This document shows positions 7,166-14,900 of a stretch of DNA of 15,463 bases, one piece after another. The notes below the pieces were generated by a model. It saw nothing but the letters and a program-made list of their open reading frames with translations, ran no database searches and had not been told where the DNA came from. Made by a program: the position numbers and the translations under genes. How positions within the stretch are numbered: position 1 is the stretch's first letter; each line of letters opens with the position of its first letter. This stretch comes from G020350405 sp964513655 (GTDB lineage: Bacteria; Planctomycetota; Phycisphaerae; Sedimentisphaerales; Anaerobacaceae), in NCBI GenBank assembly GCA_964513655.1, contig CAZENQ010000073.1, positions 1 to 15,463 on the forward strand, read 5' to 3'.

Positions 7166-7203
7166 AGTAAAAATCTTGAAAAGCAGGGACCTTGTTTGTT
7201 CTA

Positions 7204-10200
7204 CTAGTTAATGCTTACTTCCAGCGTTTGGTTTTCAGACAGAACCAGCTCTTTCTTCAGGATGATATCGAGGCGTCTATCCTTGAGCGAGTAGTCGATT
7301 TTGACTGGCCTGCCTGCCGCTTCAACGAGCACTTTTACCTTTCGGAGATTCTCAGGGATGGCAAAGGCAAGAGATTTAAGTCTTAACTTACCCCGGCGCA
7401 GCTCGATTTCTTCGCGCTGTGCTTTGCTGTCTCTCTTTTGTGCAAATGTACCCCAGCCCTCTGCGCACGTAAAGGCGGCGCGGAAGTTGTCCGGTGTTAT
7501 CCTCGGCGCGAAGCCAAGATGGCCCTTGGGGCCGTGGTACTCATAGCCGGCGAGAGCTGTGTAAACGCCCCAGCTCGCCATTGCACGCGCGTAGTGGTCG
7601 CCGCACTCGACCTCGTTGAATGGGTTGTGCCTGGCCGGGTGATAGCGTTCTTGGATGCCGCGGCAGATTGCAAGGCCCTCTTTGAGCATACCTTCCCAGA
7701 CCATGTGGCCTGCGACCTGGTACTCGATACCCGTCCATATCTCATTCTTGTAGCGAACGCCTTCTGCAATGTATGGACTCTTGGGCCAGGTGCAGGTGAA
7801 CAGGCCCGGCTCTCCGGGCCTTGCAAACCATCGCTCCGGTTTGTGGGTGGTATTGTAAGGCCCAATGTCGGGAGCCCAGTTGTATTTGAAGACACACTGA
7901 AGCGCCTTTTCGACATTTTGCGGCGGATAGATGTAGCCGAGCCCAAGCTGATGGGCCCAGCCCTGGCCAAAGAGCTGGTCGGACAGACACCCTTTTTCAT
8001 ACTGGTGTTTCGGATACTTTTTTAAGTCAACTTGCTGAATGAAGTATTCTCCGTTCCAGAGGCGCTCGATGGAGAGGCGTTTGCCACTTTCGAATATTTT
8101 TCGGCAGCGTTTTGCAAAATCATCGTCGCCCATATCCTTTGCCATTTCTTCACCGGCGCGGAGGGCAGCGAGATAAAGCGAGCCGACAAAGGTGTTGGCT
8201 CCTTCAAAATTGATATCGAAGGTATTGTGCTGGCTGATTTCGATAAGACCGTCGTTGTTGCCGTCACGTTCGATCGAGTACACCAGGGCCTTTTTAATTC
8301 GCGGCCAGTTACGCTTTAGAAAGCTATTATCGGCTGACATCTGATGCTCGCGATAGGCTTTGAGTATCGTACCGCATTGTCCATCAGCGGCGTAAGCGCG
8401 GTTACTTCGGAATCCAACCAGGCCGCTCTCGGAGTCGAATCCCTCGCCAAAGTCCTGCATTTCTCTGGCGCTGCGTTCCAACTCGGGAAAGAGGCGGGCG
8501 GGAGCGTGGGCGTAGTTCCACACGTGGGTGCAGGTGCCAGCGCAACAGCCGACGCCCTCCCACGCCCAGAACCGCCCGTTCTTCCACCACTGGCACGTCC
8601 CTGTGGCAAGGTTGCACACAGTAGAGTGCAAACGGAAAAGCAACCATCGGGGCAGCGTGCTGTGCTCGTAGTAGGTCTTGTACCACTTGGCTGTATCGCC
8701 GGCAAGTCGCTCGTAGTTATCGAGGACATAGTCGGCTACCTCATTGGCGCTGTTGAAACGGTTGGCGTACTCGTGGCCATTCGGATGGTTAGGGAAAAAC
8801 CAGGCTAAAACGAAGGTAAAAAGGCGCTTAGCACCCGGAGCCAATTCCACGTTGTGAGTAGCCAGGGCCGCACTTCGGCTTTCGGTAACAGGATAGGCAA
8901 CATTGTCTTCGGCATGAAGTTTCATAGACCAATTACCGGTGCTTGCAAGAAGTTTGCGAACATCGTGAGGTGAGGTTCCATTTTCTGCAAGTGCCAGTAC
9001 CATTGAGCCGTAGTCCGGAAGCTTGTCGATCGGGCCTCTGGGGCCTTGTTGCAGCTTGTCAGACAGCTCTATCTGGTCGATGTTGATGTGTCCCCATCCG
9101 CCGGAGAATTGGTCAATTATCTGAATCCGGGCTGTTTTGCCATCGAATTCCTGCACGTTCCAGAAAAACCACTCGAGCTTTTCGTTGTTCTTGCCGGTTG
9201 CTGTGAGCACAACTTTGCCGTCAACGAGTAAATTAATACAGGTTCGGCCGACATGACTACCTCCACCGACTAAAAAGTTGATGAACTTCCGTGAGATTTT
9301 GAAAGACGGCGACGTCAGCGTGCCGTGGGGCCTGTCCCCACCCAGAAACGTATTGACAAGCCCACCTCCGAGAAAGCCGCTTACTTTTTGCTGGCTTGGC
9401 AACGTGCCCTTTGCCGGCCTCCTGCCAAAAGCTTCACCCGATATCTTCCACTTGCCATAATCCGGGCCTTCAAAGTCTGAAAGCACAAGCTTCGGCCGTG
9501 GCTTTGTTGTGCCTTCAGCTATTGGTGCTTCCTCCGCCGTGTGAACTATCAAGCACTGCCCTATATCGTTGATGACACGGCTTCGGCGCAGGGCATGAAC
9601 GGACTTTGACGAATGAATGAGGACCGCGTTCTCAAGCCATCCTAAAATGCCGACCCGCAGGTTTTTGTCGGAGGTATTCTCAACGATGATATTGAACAGC
9701 GTGGCCGGAAGAGCAGAATCTTTTGCATTAAGCGGAATAAAAGGAGAACAAGCCGTCAGCGCAACGCTTACAGGTAATCCACCTTCTCGATACCGAACGA
9801 TACCAATAGGATATACACCGATAAACTCCACCGTCCCAAAATCCCGATTTAACGGCTTTGCAAACTTCTTGCCATCCTGTTCGACAATCACGGCAAAACC
9901 GGAGTCCACCGGCGATTCAGGCTTATAAGTGCGGTAACATGTTGCCCCGTAACCTGTGAAGACATGCTTGTTGAAGATCCACCAGAGGCCGAGCGTTCCG
10001 TCGCCGCGCAGATAGAGCTGTCCTGTTGCGATACCTCCAATCGGCATTCCGATTGTCTCAAGCTCTTCGCCGTGATAGACCTCGCGCCGGCCCCGCTCAA
10101 ACATACTCCGCACTGCGTTTTGTGAGAGTCCTTTGTCTGTGGGAATGACATGTCCGGCTCGTGTCCCGGCGGCCTGGGCCGTGCCGAGAGACGCTACGAG

Positions 10201-10251
10201 AAAGCTGCAAACCACCAATTCGATTACTGTCATCGAAAATTTTCTCATCAT
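7204..10251 (-). CDS. Secreted GH116 beta-glycosidase with inserted CBM66-like (DUF4980-type) module
   Basis: 1015 residues; ATG 10251 (or 10248, the second Met) follows AGGAAG. Sec signal at 1 to about 27 (LVASLGTAQAA). Residues about 55-250 and 410-520 make up the GH116 N-terminal beta-sandwich domain (starts 'LETIGMPIGGIATGQLYLRGDG'-like, a glycosylceramidase-type signature). Residues about 255-400 are a separate module ('DFEGPDYGKW', 'LVNTFLGGDR', 'INFLVGGG', 'LLVDGKVV', 'GGWGHINIDQIELSD') that I recognise from GH32 levanase-type and related proteins as a CBM66-like sandwich; it sits inside the N-terminal domain. Residues about 530-1000 are the DUF608 (alpha/alpha)6 catalytic domain: 'FWAWEGVGCC' with E565 as the nucleophile candidate, 'HNTFDINFEG' with D679 as the acid/base candidate, and 'EVECGDHYARAMASWG'. 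GH116 includes GBA2 glucosylceramidase, beta-glucosidases, beta-xylosidases and beta-N-acetylglucosaminidases; the substrate here is open. Both catalytic candidates are present. Confidence 0.92.
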   Translation of the reverse strand: MMRKFSMTVIELVVCSFLVASLGTAQAAGTRAGHVIPTDKGLSQNAVRSMFERGRREVYHGEELETIGMPIGGIATGQLYLRGDGTLGLWWIFNKHVFTGYGATCYRTYKPESPVDSGFAVIVEQDGKKFAKPLNRDFGTVEFIGVYPIGIVRYREGGLPVSVALTACSPFIPLNAKDSALPATLFNIIVENTSDKNLRVGILGWLENAVLIHSSKSVHALRRSRVINDIGQCLIVHTAEEAPIAEGTTKPRPKLVLSDFEGPDYGKWKISGEAFGRRPAKGTLPSQQKVSGFLGGGLVNTFLGGDRPHGTLTSPSFKISRKFINFLVGGGSHVGRTCINLLVDGKVVLTATGKNNEKLEWFFWNVQEFDGKTARIQIIDQFSGGWGHINIDQIELSDKLQQGPRGPIDKLPDYGSMVLALAENGTSPHDVRKLLASTGNWSMKLHAEDNVAYPVTESRSAALATHNVELAPGAKRLFTFVLAWFFPNHPNGHEYANRFNSANEVADYVLDNYERLAGDTAKWYKTYYEHSTLPRWLLFRLHSTVCNLATGTCQWWKNGRFWAWEGVGCCAGTCTHVWNYAHAPARLFPELERSAREMQDFGEGFDSESGLVGFRSNRAYAADGQCGTILKAYREHQMSADNSFLKRNWPRIKKALVYSIERDGNNDGLIEISQHNTFDINFEGANTFVGSLYLAALRAGEEMAKDMGDDDFAKRCRKIFESGKRLSIERLWNGEYFIQQVDLKKYPKHQYEKGCLSDQLFGQGWAHQLGLGYIYPPQNVEKALQCVFKYNWAPDIGPYNTTHKPERWFARPGEPGLFTCTWPKSPYIAEGVRYKNEIWTGIEYQVAGHMVWEGMLKEGLAICRGIQERYHPARHNPFNEVECGDHYARAMASWGVYTALAGYEYHGPKGHLGFAPRITPDNFRAAFTCAEGWGTFAQKRDSKAQREEIELRRGKLRLKSLAFAIPENLRKVKVLVEAAGRPVKIDYSLKDRRLDIILKKELVLSENQTLEVSIN

Positions 10252-10267
10252 CCACTTCCTTTCTCTT

Positions 10268-10363
10268 CCCTAACGAGCTTCTTACATTTATAGCGTTTTC
10301 CGACTCAGCGAACCTTATGCTCCGGCCGATAAAGGAGCATTTGACGGCTGATTAGCGTTAGGC
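10268..10363. repeat. Nested inverted repeats between transporter and GH116 genes (attC-like)
   Basis: Three sets of arms nest in the 118 bp gap: CCTAACG (10269-10275) with CGTTAGG (10356-10362), TCAGC (10305-10309) with GCTGA (10347-10351), and ATGCTCC (10317-10323) with GGAGCAT (10334-10340; 10-nt loop). The outer ends match the integron attC core forms: CCCTAAC against RYYYAAC at 6 of 7 positions and GTTAGGC against GTTRRRY at 7 of 7. The arms are asymmetric (a 29-nt unpaired stretch on the left), which is unlike a typical attC. It may be a structured intercistronic RNA instead. Confidence 0.4.
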
Positions 10364-10369
10364 GTCTCT

Positions 10370-11557
10370 TTATGAACTTTTAAAGAACAAAACAAATACC
10401 AGAATACTCACAAGAGCAATGCCACCGGGGACGAGGAAGATTTGGCGCCACTGGAACTTTTCTTCCTTTCTGTATTTATCCATGACAATTCCGGCAAACT
10501 GTGTACCGAAGAACAGGCCTACGCCCACGGTGGCGGCAAAGATCAGGGCCTGCATTGAGCTGCGAATATCCTTAGGTGCCATATTTTCAGCTAAGACTTG
10601 GCCGGCAATGATGAAAAAAACATACGCAAGTCCGTGCAGCGACTGTGAGCAGACAATAAACCAGCGTGGTTTTAATCTTATATAAATCAGATACATCAAC
10701 AGCCAGCACGATGCTCCTATAGTTAATGTCCATTTGAAATCAACGTTTGTCAGGAAGTAGCCCAGAGCAAAGAACGTGGCGATTGCCTGGACGGCCTGTG
10801 CAATGGCCATCGATGCGGGTACGTTTTTGGGTGGAATTCCCATGTCCTGCATAAACCTCGCTGTGCCGAGGAAGTAGAACTGCATCAAGCCGGCAACGAC
10901 CATTGAGATGATAATAAAGATAAGGAAATTGCCCTCGCCCAGCATTGACATCGCTTTGACGATCGGCACTTCGCCTGATTTGGCCGGCGGTGTGTTTGGA
11001 AGAAACAAGCAGCTTGCAGCCATAATCACCGACAGGAGGGCGGCGAGATAAAGACAGTCACGCCCCTGCTGGCCTGTTTTGAATTTCCATCGCCAGCCTG
11101 TCAGAGAGTAGCCGACCAAGGCCCAGGCAATAGGTGCCCAGATAAAGATGTTTGGAGAGTGTTTTCCGATATCAAGATTGCTTTCAGCCAACTGGTGAAA
11201 CATCAGGGCGTTTACCAGCGGCAGCGTGGCAGCGTAACACAACGAGTAGAGAAGCATCACAATAAAGAGACTGTTGAAGGTGTTCTTCCGAGCAGCGGCA
11301 AACAGCAGCATCCCCCCAATCAGATGTGCGATTAGAAGCAGCCGTTCCGTGTTTATATACTGGTCGGCAAGCTGCCCGGCAATCAGTGGCGAGATGATGC
11401 ACGCCAGCGGCAGCGTCGCATAGATCCAGCCTGTCTGTTTGCCGCTCATCTTCAAAGGTCCCAGCAGGCGGGCCGCCAGCACCGGCGACCACGCCCCCCA
11501 AATAGCATACTCCATAAACATCATTACGCTCAACTTAAGATACAATTGCCAATCCAT
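10370..11557 (-). CDS. MFS transporter, nucleoside:H+ symporter-like family
   Basis: 395 residues, about 12 predicted membrane helices by eye (for example 8-31, 43-61, 73-90, 137-155, 210-230, 333-355, 371-391). ATG 11557 has a strong AAAGGAG Shine-Dalgarno 8 nt upstream. The first helix carries 'FMEYAIWGAWSPVLAARL', close to the hallmark of the NupG/XapB nucleoside:H+ symporter group, and the loop 2-3 motif 'GQLADQYINTER' (61-72) is the MFS motif A form. In planctomycetes and related bacteria these homologues often sit beside glycosidases and may carry sugars or other breakdown products rather than nucleosides. It is the first gene of the - strand locus, and its position suggests import of a product released by the secreted enzymes. 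Substrate not readable from sequence. Confidence 0.88.
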   Translation of the reverse strand: MDWQLYLKLSVMMFMEYAIWGAWSPVLAARLLGPLKMSGKQTGWIYATLPLACIISPLIAGQLADQYINTERLLLIAHLIGGMLLFAAARKNTFNSLFIVMLLYSLCYAATLPLVNALMFHQLAESNLDIGKHSPNIFIWAPIAWALVGYSLTGWRWKFKTGQQGRDCLYLAALLSVIMAASCLFLPNTPPAKSGEVPIVKAMSMLGEGNFLIFIIISMVVAGLMQFYFLGTARFMQDMGIPPKNVPASMAIAQAVQAIATFFALGYFLTNVDFKWTLTIGASCWLLMYLIYIRLKPRWFIVCSQSLHGLAYVFFIIAGQVLAENMAPKDIRSSMQALIFAATVGVGLFFGTQFAGIVMDKYRKEEKFQWRQIFLVPGGIALVSILVFVLFFKSS

Positions 11558-11675
11558 TGTGCTCTCCTTTACTACAAGTACTAACCGAAAAATCCTTTAT
11601 GTACTTACGCTCTATTTGACTTCTGGATACGCATTTTACGATTCATCACAAAATAAGAGCTATATCGCTCGTGCC

Positions 11676-11704
11676 ATTTTATTACAGGCTGCTTTTGGAG
11701 TCAA
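11676..11704 (-). promoter_or_regulatory. Sigma70-like promoter for the transporter-led operon
   Basis: On the - strand TTGACT (11704-11699, 5 of 6 to consensus), a spacer of exactly 17 nt, and TAAAAT (11681-11676, 5 of 6) form a near-ideal housekeeping promoter. Transcription would begin near 11669, leaving a leader of about 110 nt before ATG 11557. Confidence 0.65.
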
Positions 11705-11708
11705 ACGG

Positions 11709-11735
11709 TAGTTTTTCTGGCGGAAGCATTATTTT
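11709..11735 (+). promoter_or_regulatory. Shared 13-nt promoter element, copy 2, with -10-like box (CotH gene)
   Basis: TAGTTTTTCTGGC (11709-11721) is identical to the element at 7093-7105 on the other strand. Both copies are followed after 8 nt by a -10-like hexamer, here TATTTT (11730-11735, 4 of 6 to consensus). If used, the CotH transcript would have a leader of about 170 nt. Confidence 0.35.
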
Positions 11736-11846
11736 ATTGATTGTGTACCCCAAAAAAATGGCGTAATTGGTTTTGTTTGAGGGAAAAAGGTTGATTTATC
11801 CTTCTAAATATAGGAAAATAGGTAAGATTAAGGCAATTGATAATCG

Positions 11847-11897
11847 CGACTTTAAGGCCCACAAAGATGAAACCGTGGTCGGTGGGCTAAAACGTCG
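11847..11897 (+). promoter_or_regulatory. Candidate structured leader RNA before the CotH gene
   Basis: CGAC (11847-11850) can pair with GTCG (11894-11897), and GGCCCAC (11856-11862) with GTGGGCT (11882-11888, one G-U), giving a two-storey stem with near-symmetric 5-nt internal loops and a 19-nt apical loop. The Shine-Dalgarno GAGGA (11900-11904) starts two to three bases after the lower stem, so folding could affect ribosome access. It does not match the c-di-GMP-I riboswitch core I know. Confidence 0.3.
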
Positions 11898-11915
11898 GTG
11901 AGGAAGCACAAAAAG

Positions 11916-14900
11916 ATGCTTAAATCTGTGAAAATCTCTTTGCTATCAGTAGTATTAATAGCCTTTGTGGCTTGTTCGACTGGCGCCCAGTCTCAACTCG
12001 TAGGTGATTTGGATGGGAACTACCATGTTGGTTTCAAAGACCTGCAGATGTTTGCCCTGCAGTGGTTGAATCCGGACTGCCACGTCCTTGATTGCATTGC
12101 CGACCTGGATGACGCCAATGGTGTAGATATGGTTGACTTTGCCCTGTTGGCTGCGAACTGGCAAGAAATGAGAGCCTGCTTCGTGATCAGCGAGTTTATG
12201 GCGATCAACGAAACCTCATTTTCCACCACGGTCGAGGGAAGAGAGGTCTATTCGGACTGGATTGAGATTTATAATACCAGCGCCGAACAGGTCAATCTCA
12301 GCGGGTGGTATCTGACCAACGATGACGATGAACCGGCCAAGTGGGAATTCCCCAACGTCTCCATAGACCCTAATAAGTTCCTGTTGGTTTTTGCCTCAGG
12401 TATCCGGCATGAGGATCACCCGGAAAATTACCCGTATATTGATGAGGATGGTCATTATCACACCAACTTCAAACTGGATGGTGATGGTGACTATCTGGCC
12501 CTGGTAGGTCCGGGCCTTGAGGTGGTTCATGAATATAAGTCGTATGAGTATAGGAGTAACAAGTTTGGTTTTCCGCCGCAGGAAGAGGACATTTCCTACG
12601 GCTTGTATATGAATGAGCAGCTGAATGAGCAGCGGTATTTCAGCCCCCCCACGCCGAGGTATGCTAATAACCAGGGCTTTGCAGGCGTTTCTGAAGTGCT
12701 ATGGTTTTTGCCTGAAGGTGGGACGTTTGTTGATCCTATCTTGCTGGTTCTGACGCCTAAAACGGCCGGTGCAATAGTCCGATACACGACTGATGGATCA
12801 ATACCGACGGAAACATCAACACAATATATCGCTCCCATCCCCATCAGTAATACGACAGAGATCCAGGCTCGTGTGTTTGAGCAGGGCAATGCGCCTGGTC
12901 CTGTAGTGAGCCAGACATACGTTGCCTTAGCTGAAGATGTTCGGGCCTTCAATTCCGATATACCGATTGTGGTGGTGGATACCTACGGCCAGCCCATCAA
13001 CGAGTATGATCCTTACACCAGGGCTTCTGCGGTCTTTATTGAACGCCCGGCTTCCGGGCCTCGTACGAACATTACCGACCCGGCCAATTTTGCCGGGCGG
13101 TGCGGCTTGAAGATTCGGGGCCAAACCAACAAAAGGCAGTTCTCCTTTGAAACGTGGGATAAATATGACCAGGATAAAACGGTTTCTATCCTTGGTTTGC
13201 CGGCCGATTCCGACTGGGTTCTCTATGGACCTGGGGTATACGATCGGGCGTTAATCAATAACCCGCTTGCTCATGGATTAAGTAATCAGATTGGTCAATA
13301 TGCCGTGCGAACGCGAGCCTGCGAAGTGTATATAAACACCGGCGGGGGCAAGGTATCCCAGAGCGATTATTGGGGGCTCGCTTACTTCATGGAGAAGATC
13401 AGAATCAACAAAGACCGTATTGATATTTCCACGCTGGAGCCCTGGGACAGCACCGAGCCCAAAGTATCCGGCGGGTATGTCATCGCGGTTGACAAAGATG
13501 GGGAGTGGAGGACTGCGCGGGGAACCCCTGTGTATTATTGTGCTTTCGCTTATATTGACCCCCCACGTTATGAGCTCACAAGTACCCAAAAAGCCTGGCT
13601 CTTAAACTGGTTAAATGAGTTTGAGGACGCGCTCTATGGACCGGACTTCAAAGACCCGCAGCTCGGCTATGCCAAATACATCGACGTGGCTTCCCATATC
13701 GACCATAATCTGCTCAATATGTTGACTATGAACGTTGACGGACTTCGCATAAGTGCCTATATGTACAAGGACCGGCAGGGAAAGCTGGTAGCCGGGCCGG
13801 TTTGGGATTTCGACCGTTCGTTGGACTCCACCGACGGCCGCGATGATAATCCGGAGGCCTGGAATGGGACGGGTGATGCTACGGACTATTTTGAATGGTC
13901 GGAGCAATATACCTGGTGGCGTCGTTTCTTCAGTGACATTAATTTCTGGCAGAAGTATATCGACCGATGGTATGAGCTCAGGAAAGGTCCGTTCAGCACC
14001 GACAATATTAACTCGACTATAGACACCCTGGCAGACGAGATTAGAGAGGCACAGGCACGCCACTACGCGAAATGGGGTGACCAACCCCGTTTTGGTGGTT
14101 TTCAAGGGGAGATGGACCATCTCAAAGGGTGGCTGGCCACACGGACAACTTGGGTTGACAACCAGTTTGTGAAGCCGCCGCAGGTGACTCCCGATGGCGG
14201 CTATATCGAAGCCGGAAGTACCGTGAGTATGAGCAACCCAAATGGGTCGGGCACGATATATTACACCATCGACGGCAACGACCCGCGCCTGCCGGAGGAC
14301 TTGCAGGTCATTAGTACCACCCTCGTGGCTGAGGATGCCGACAAGCGAGTGCTCGTGCCAACCGGTGATATCGGCGAGAGTTGGAGGGATATTGGTTACG
14401 ATGACTTAGCCTGGACCGCCTGCATCGGCGCGCCGGGCGGCGTCGGATACGAAAGAAGCACAGGTTACGATCCGTACATCAGCTACGACGTCGAAGCGAA
14501 GATGTACAACGGGAATACCTCCTGCTACATCCGCATACCTTTCTACTTTGACGGTGACCCGGGCGAGTTCAACTTCATGACGCTGAAGATGCGATACGAC
14601 GACGGTTTCGTCGCTTACCTCAACGGTGATGAGCTTGAGCGGGAAACCTTCAGCGAAACAGCAACGCCGGTCTGGAACTCAGCAGCCAACGGCAACCATG
14701 AGGCCAGTGCCAATTTTGTTGAGTTTCCTGTAACCGACGACATAAACTCCCTGCGGCAGGGCGACAACGTACTGGCAATCCACGGCCTGAATATATCCAA
14801 CACCAGCAGCGACTTCCTTATCTCTGCCGAACTGGTCGCCAGCAAGGCTAATTCCACCGGTGGCATCTCGCCAGGCGCGATCGAGTATATTAACCAGCAG

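Larger units (their letters stand above)
11558..11915. other. Divergent intergenic region between transporter and CotH gene
   Basis: This 358 bp stretch has no convincing gene. It holds a - strand sigma70-like promoter (11676-11704), a + strand candidate promoter with the shared 13-nt element (11709-11735), and a hairpin-rich segment just before the CotH Shine-Dalgarno (11847-11897). The two promoters are back to back with about 4 bp between them, so a single bound regulator could affect both directions. Confidence 0.7.

Noticed and set aside
11657..11670. GAGC-TATATC-GCTC inverted repeat near the transporter transcription start
   Set aside because: Arms of only 4 bp, too short to separate from chance.
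11847..11897. c-di-GMP-I (GEMM) riboswitch
   Set aside because: The fold has stacked stems but lacks the conserved GGCAAACC and GCAAAGCC core sequences and the tetraloop-receptor arrangement.
13611..14120. 169-residue - strand open frame within the CotH gene
   Set aside because: The + strand frame here has the conserved CotH kinase motifs and is open for over 3.5 kb, so the antisense frame is a shadow.
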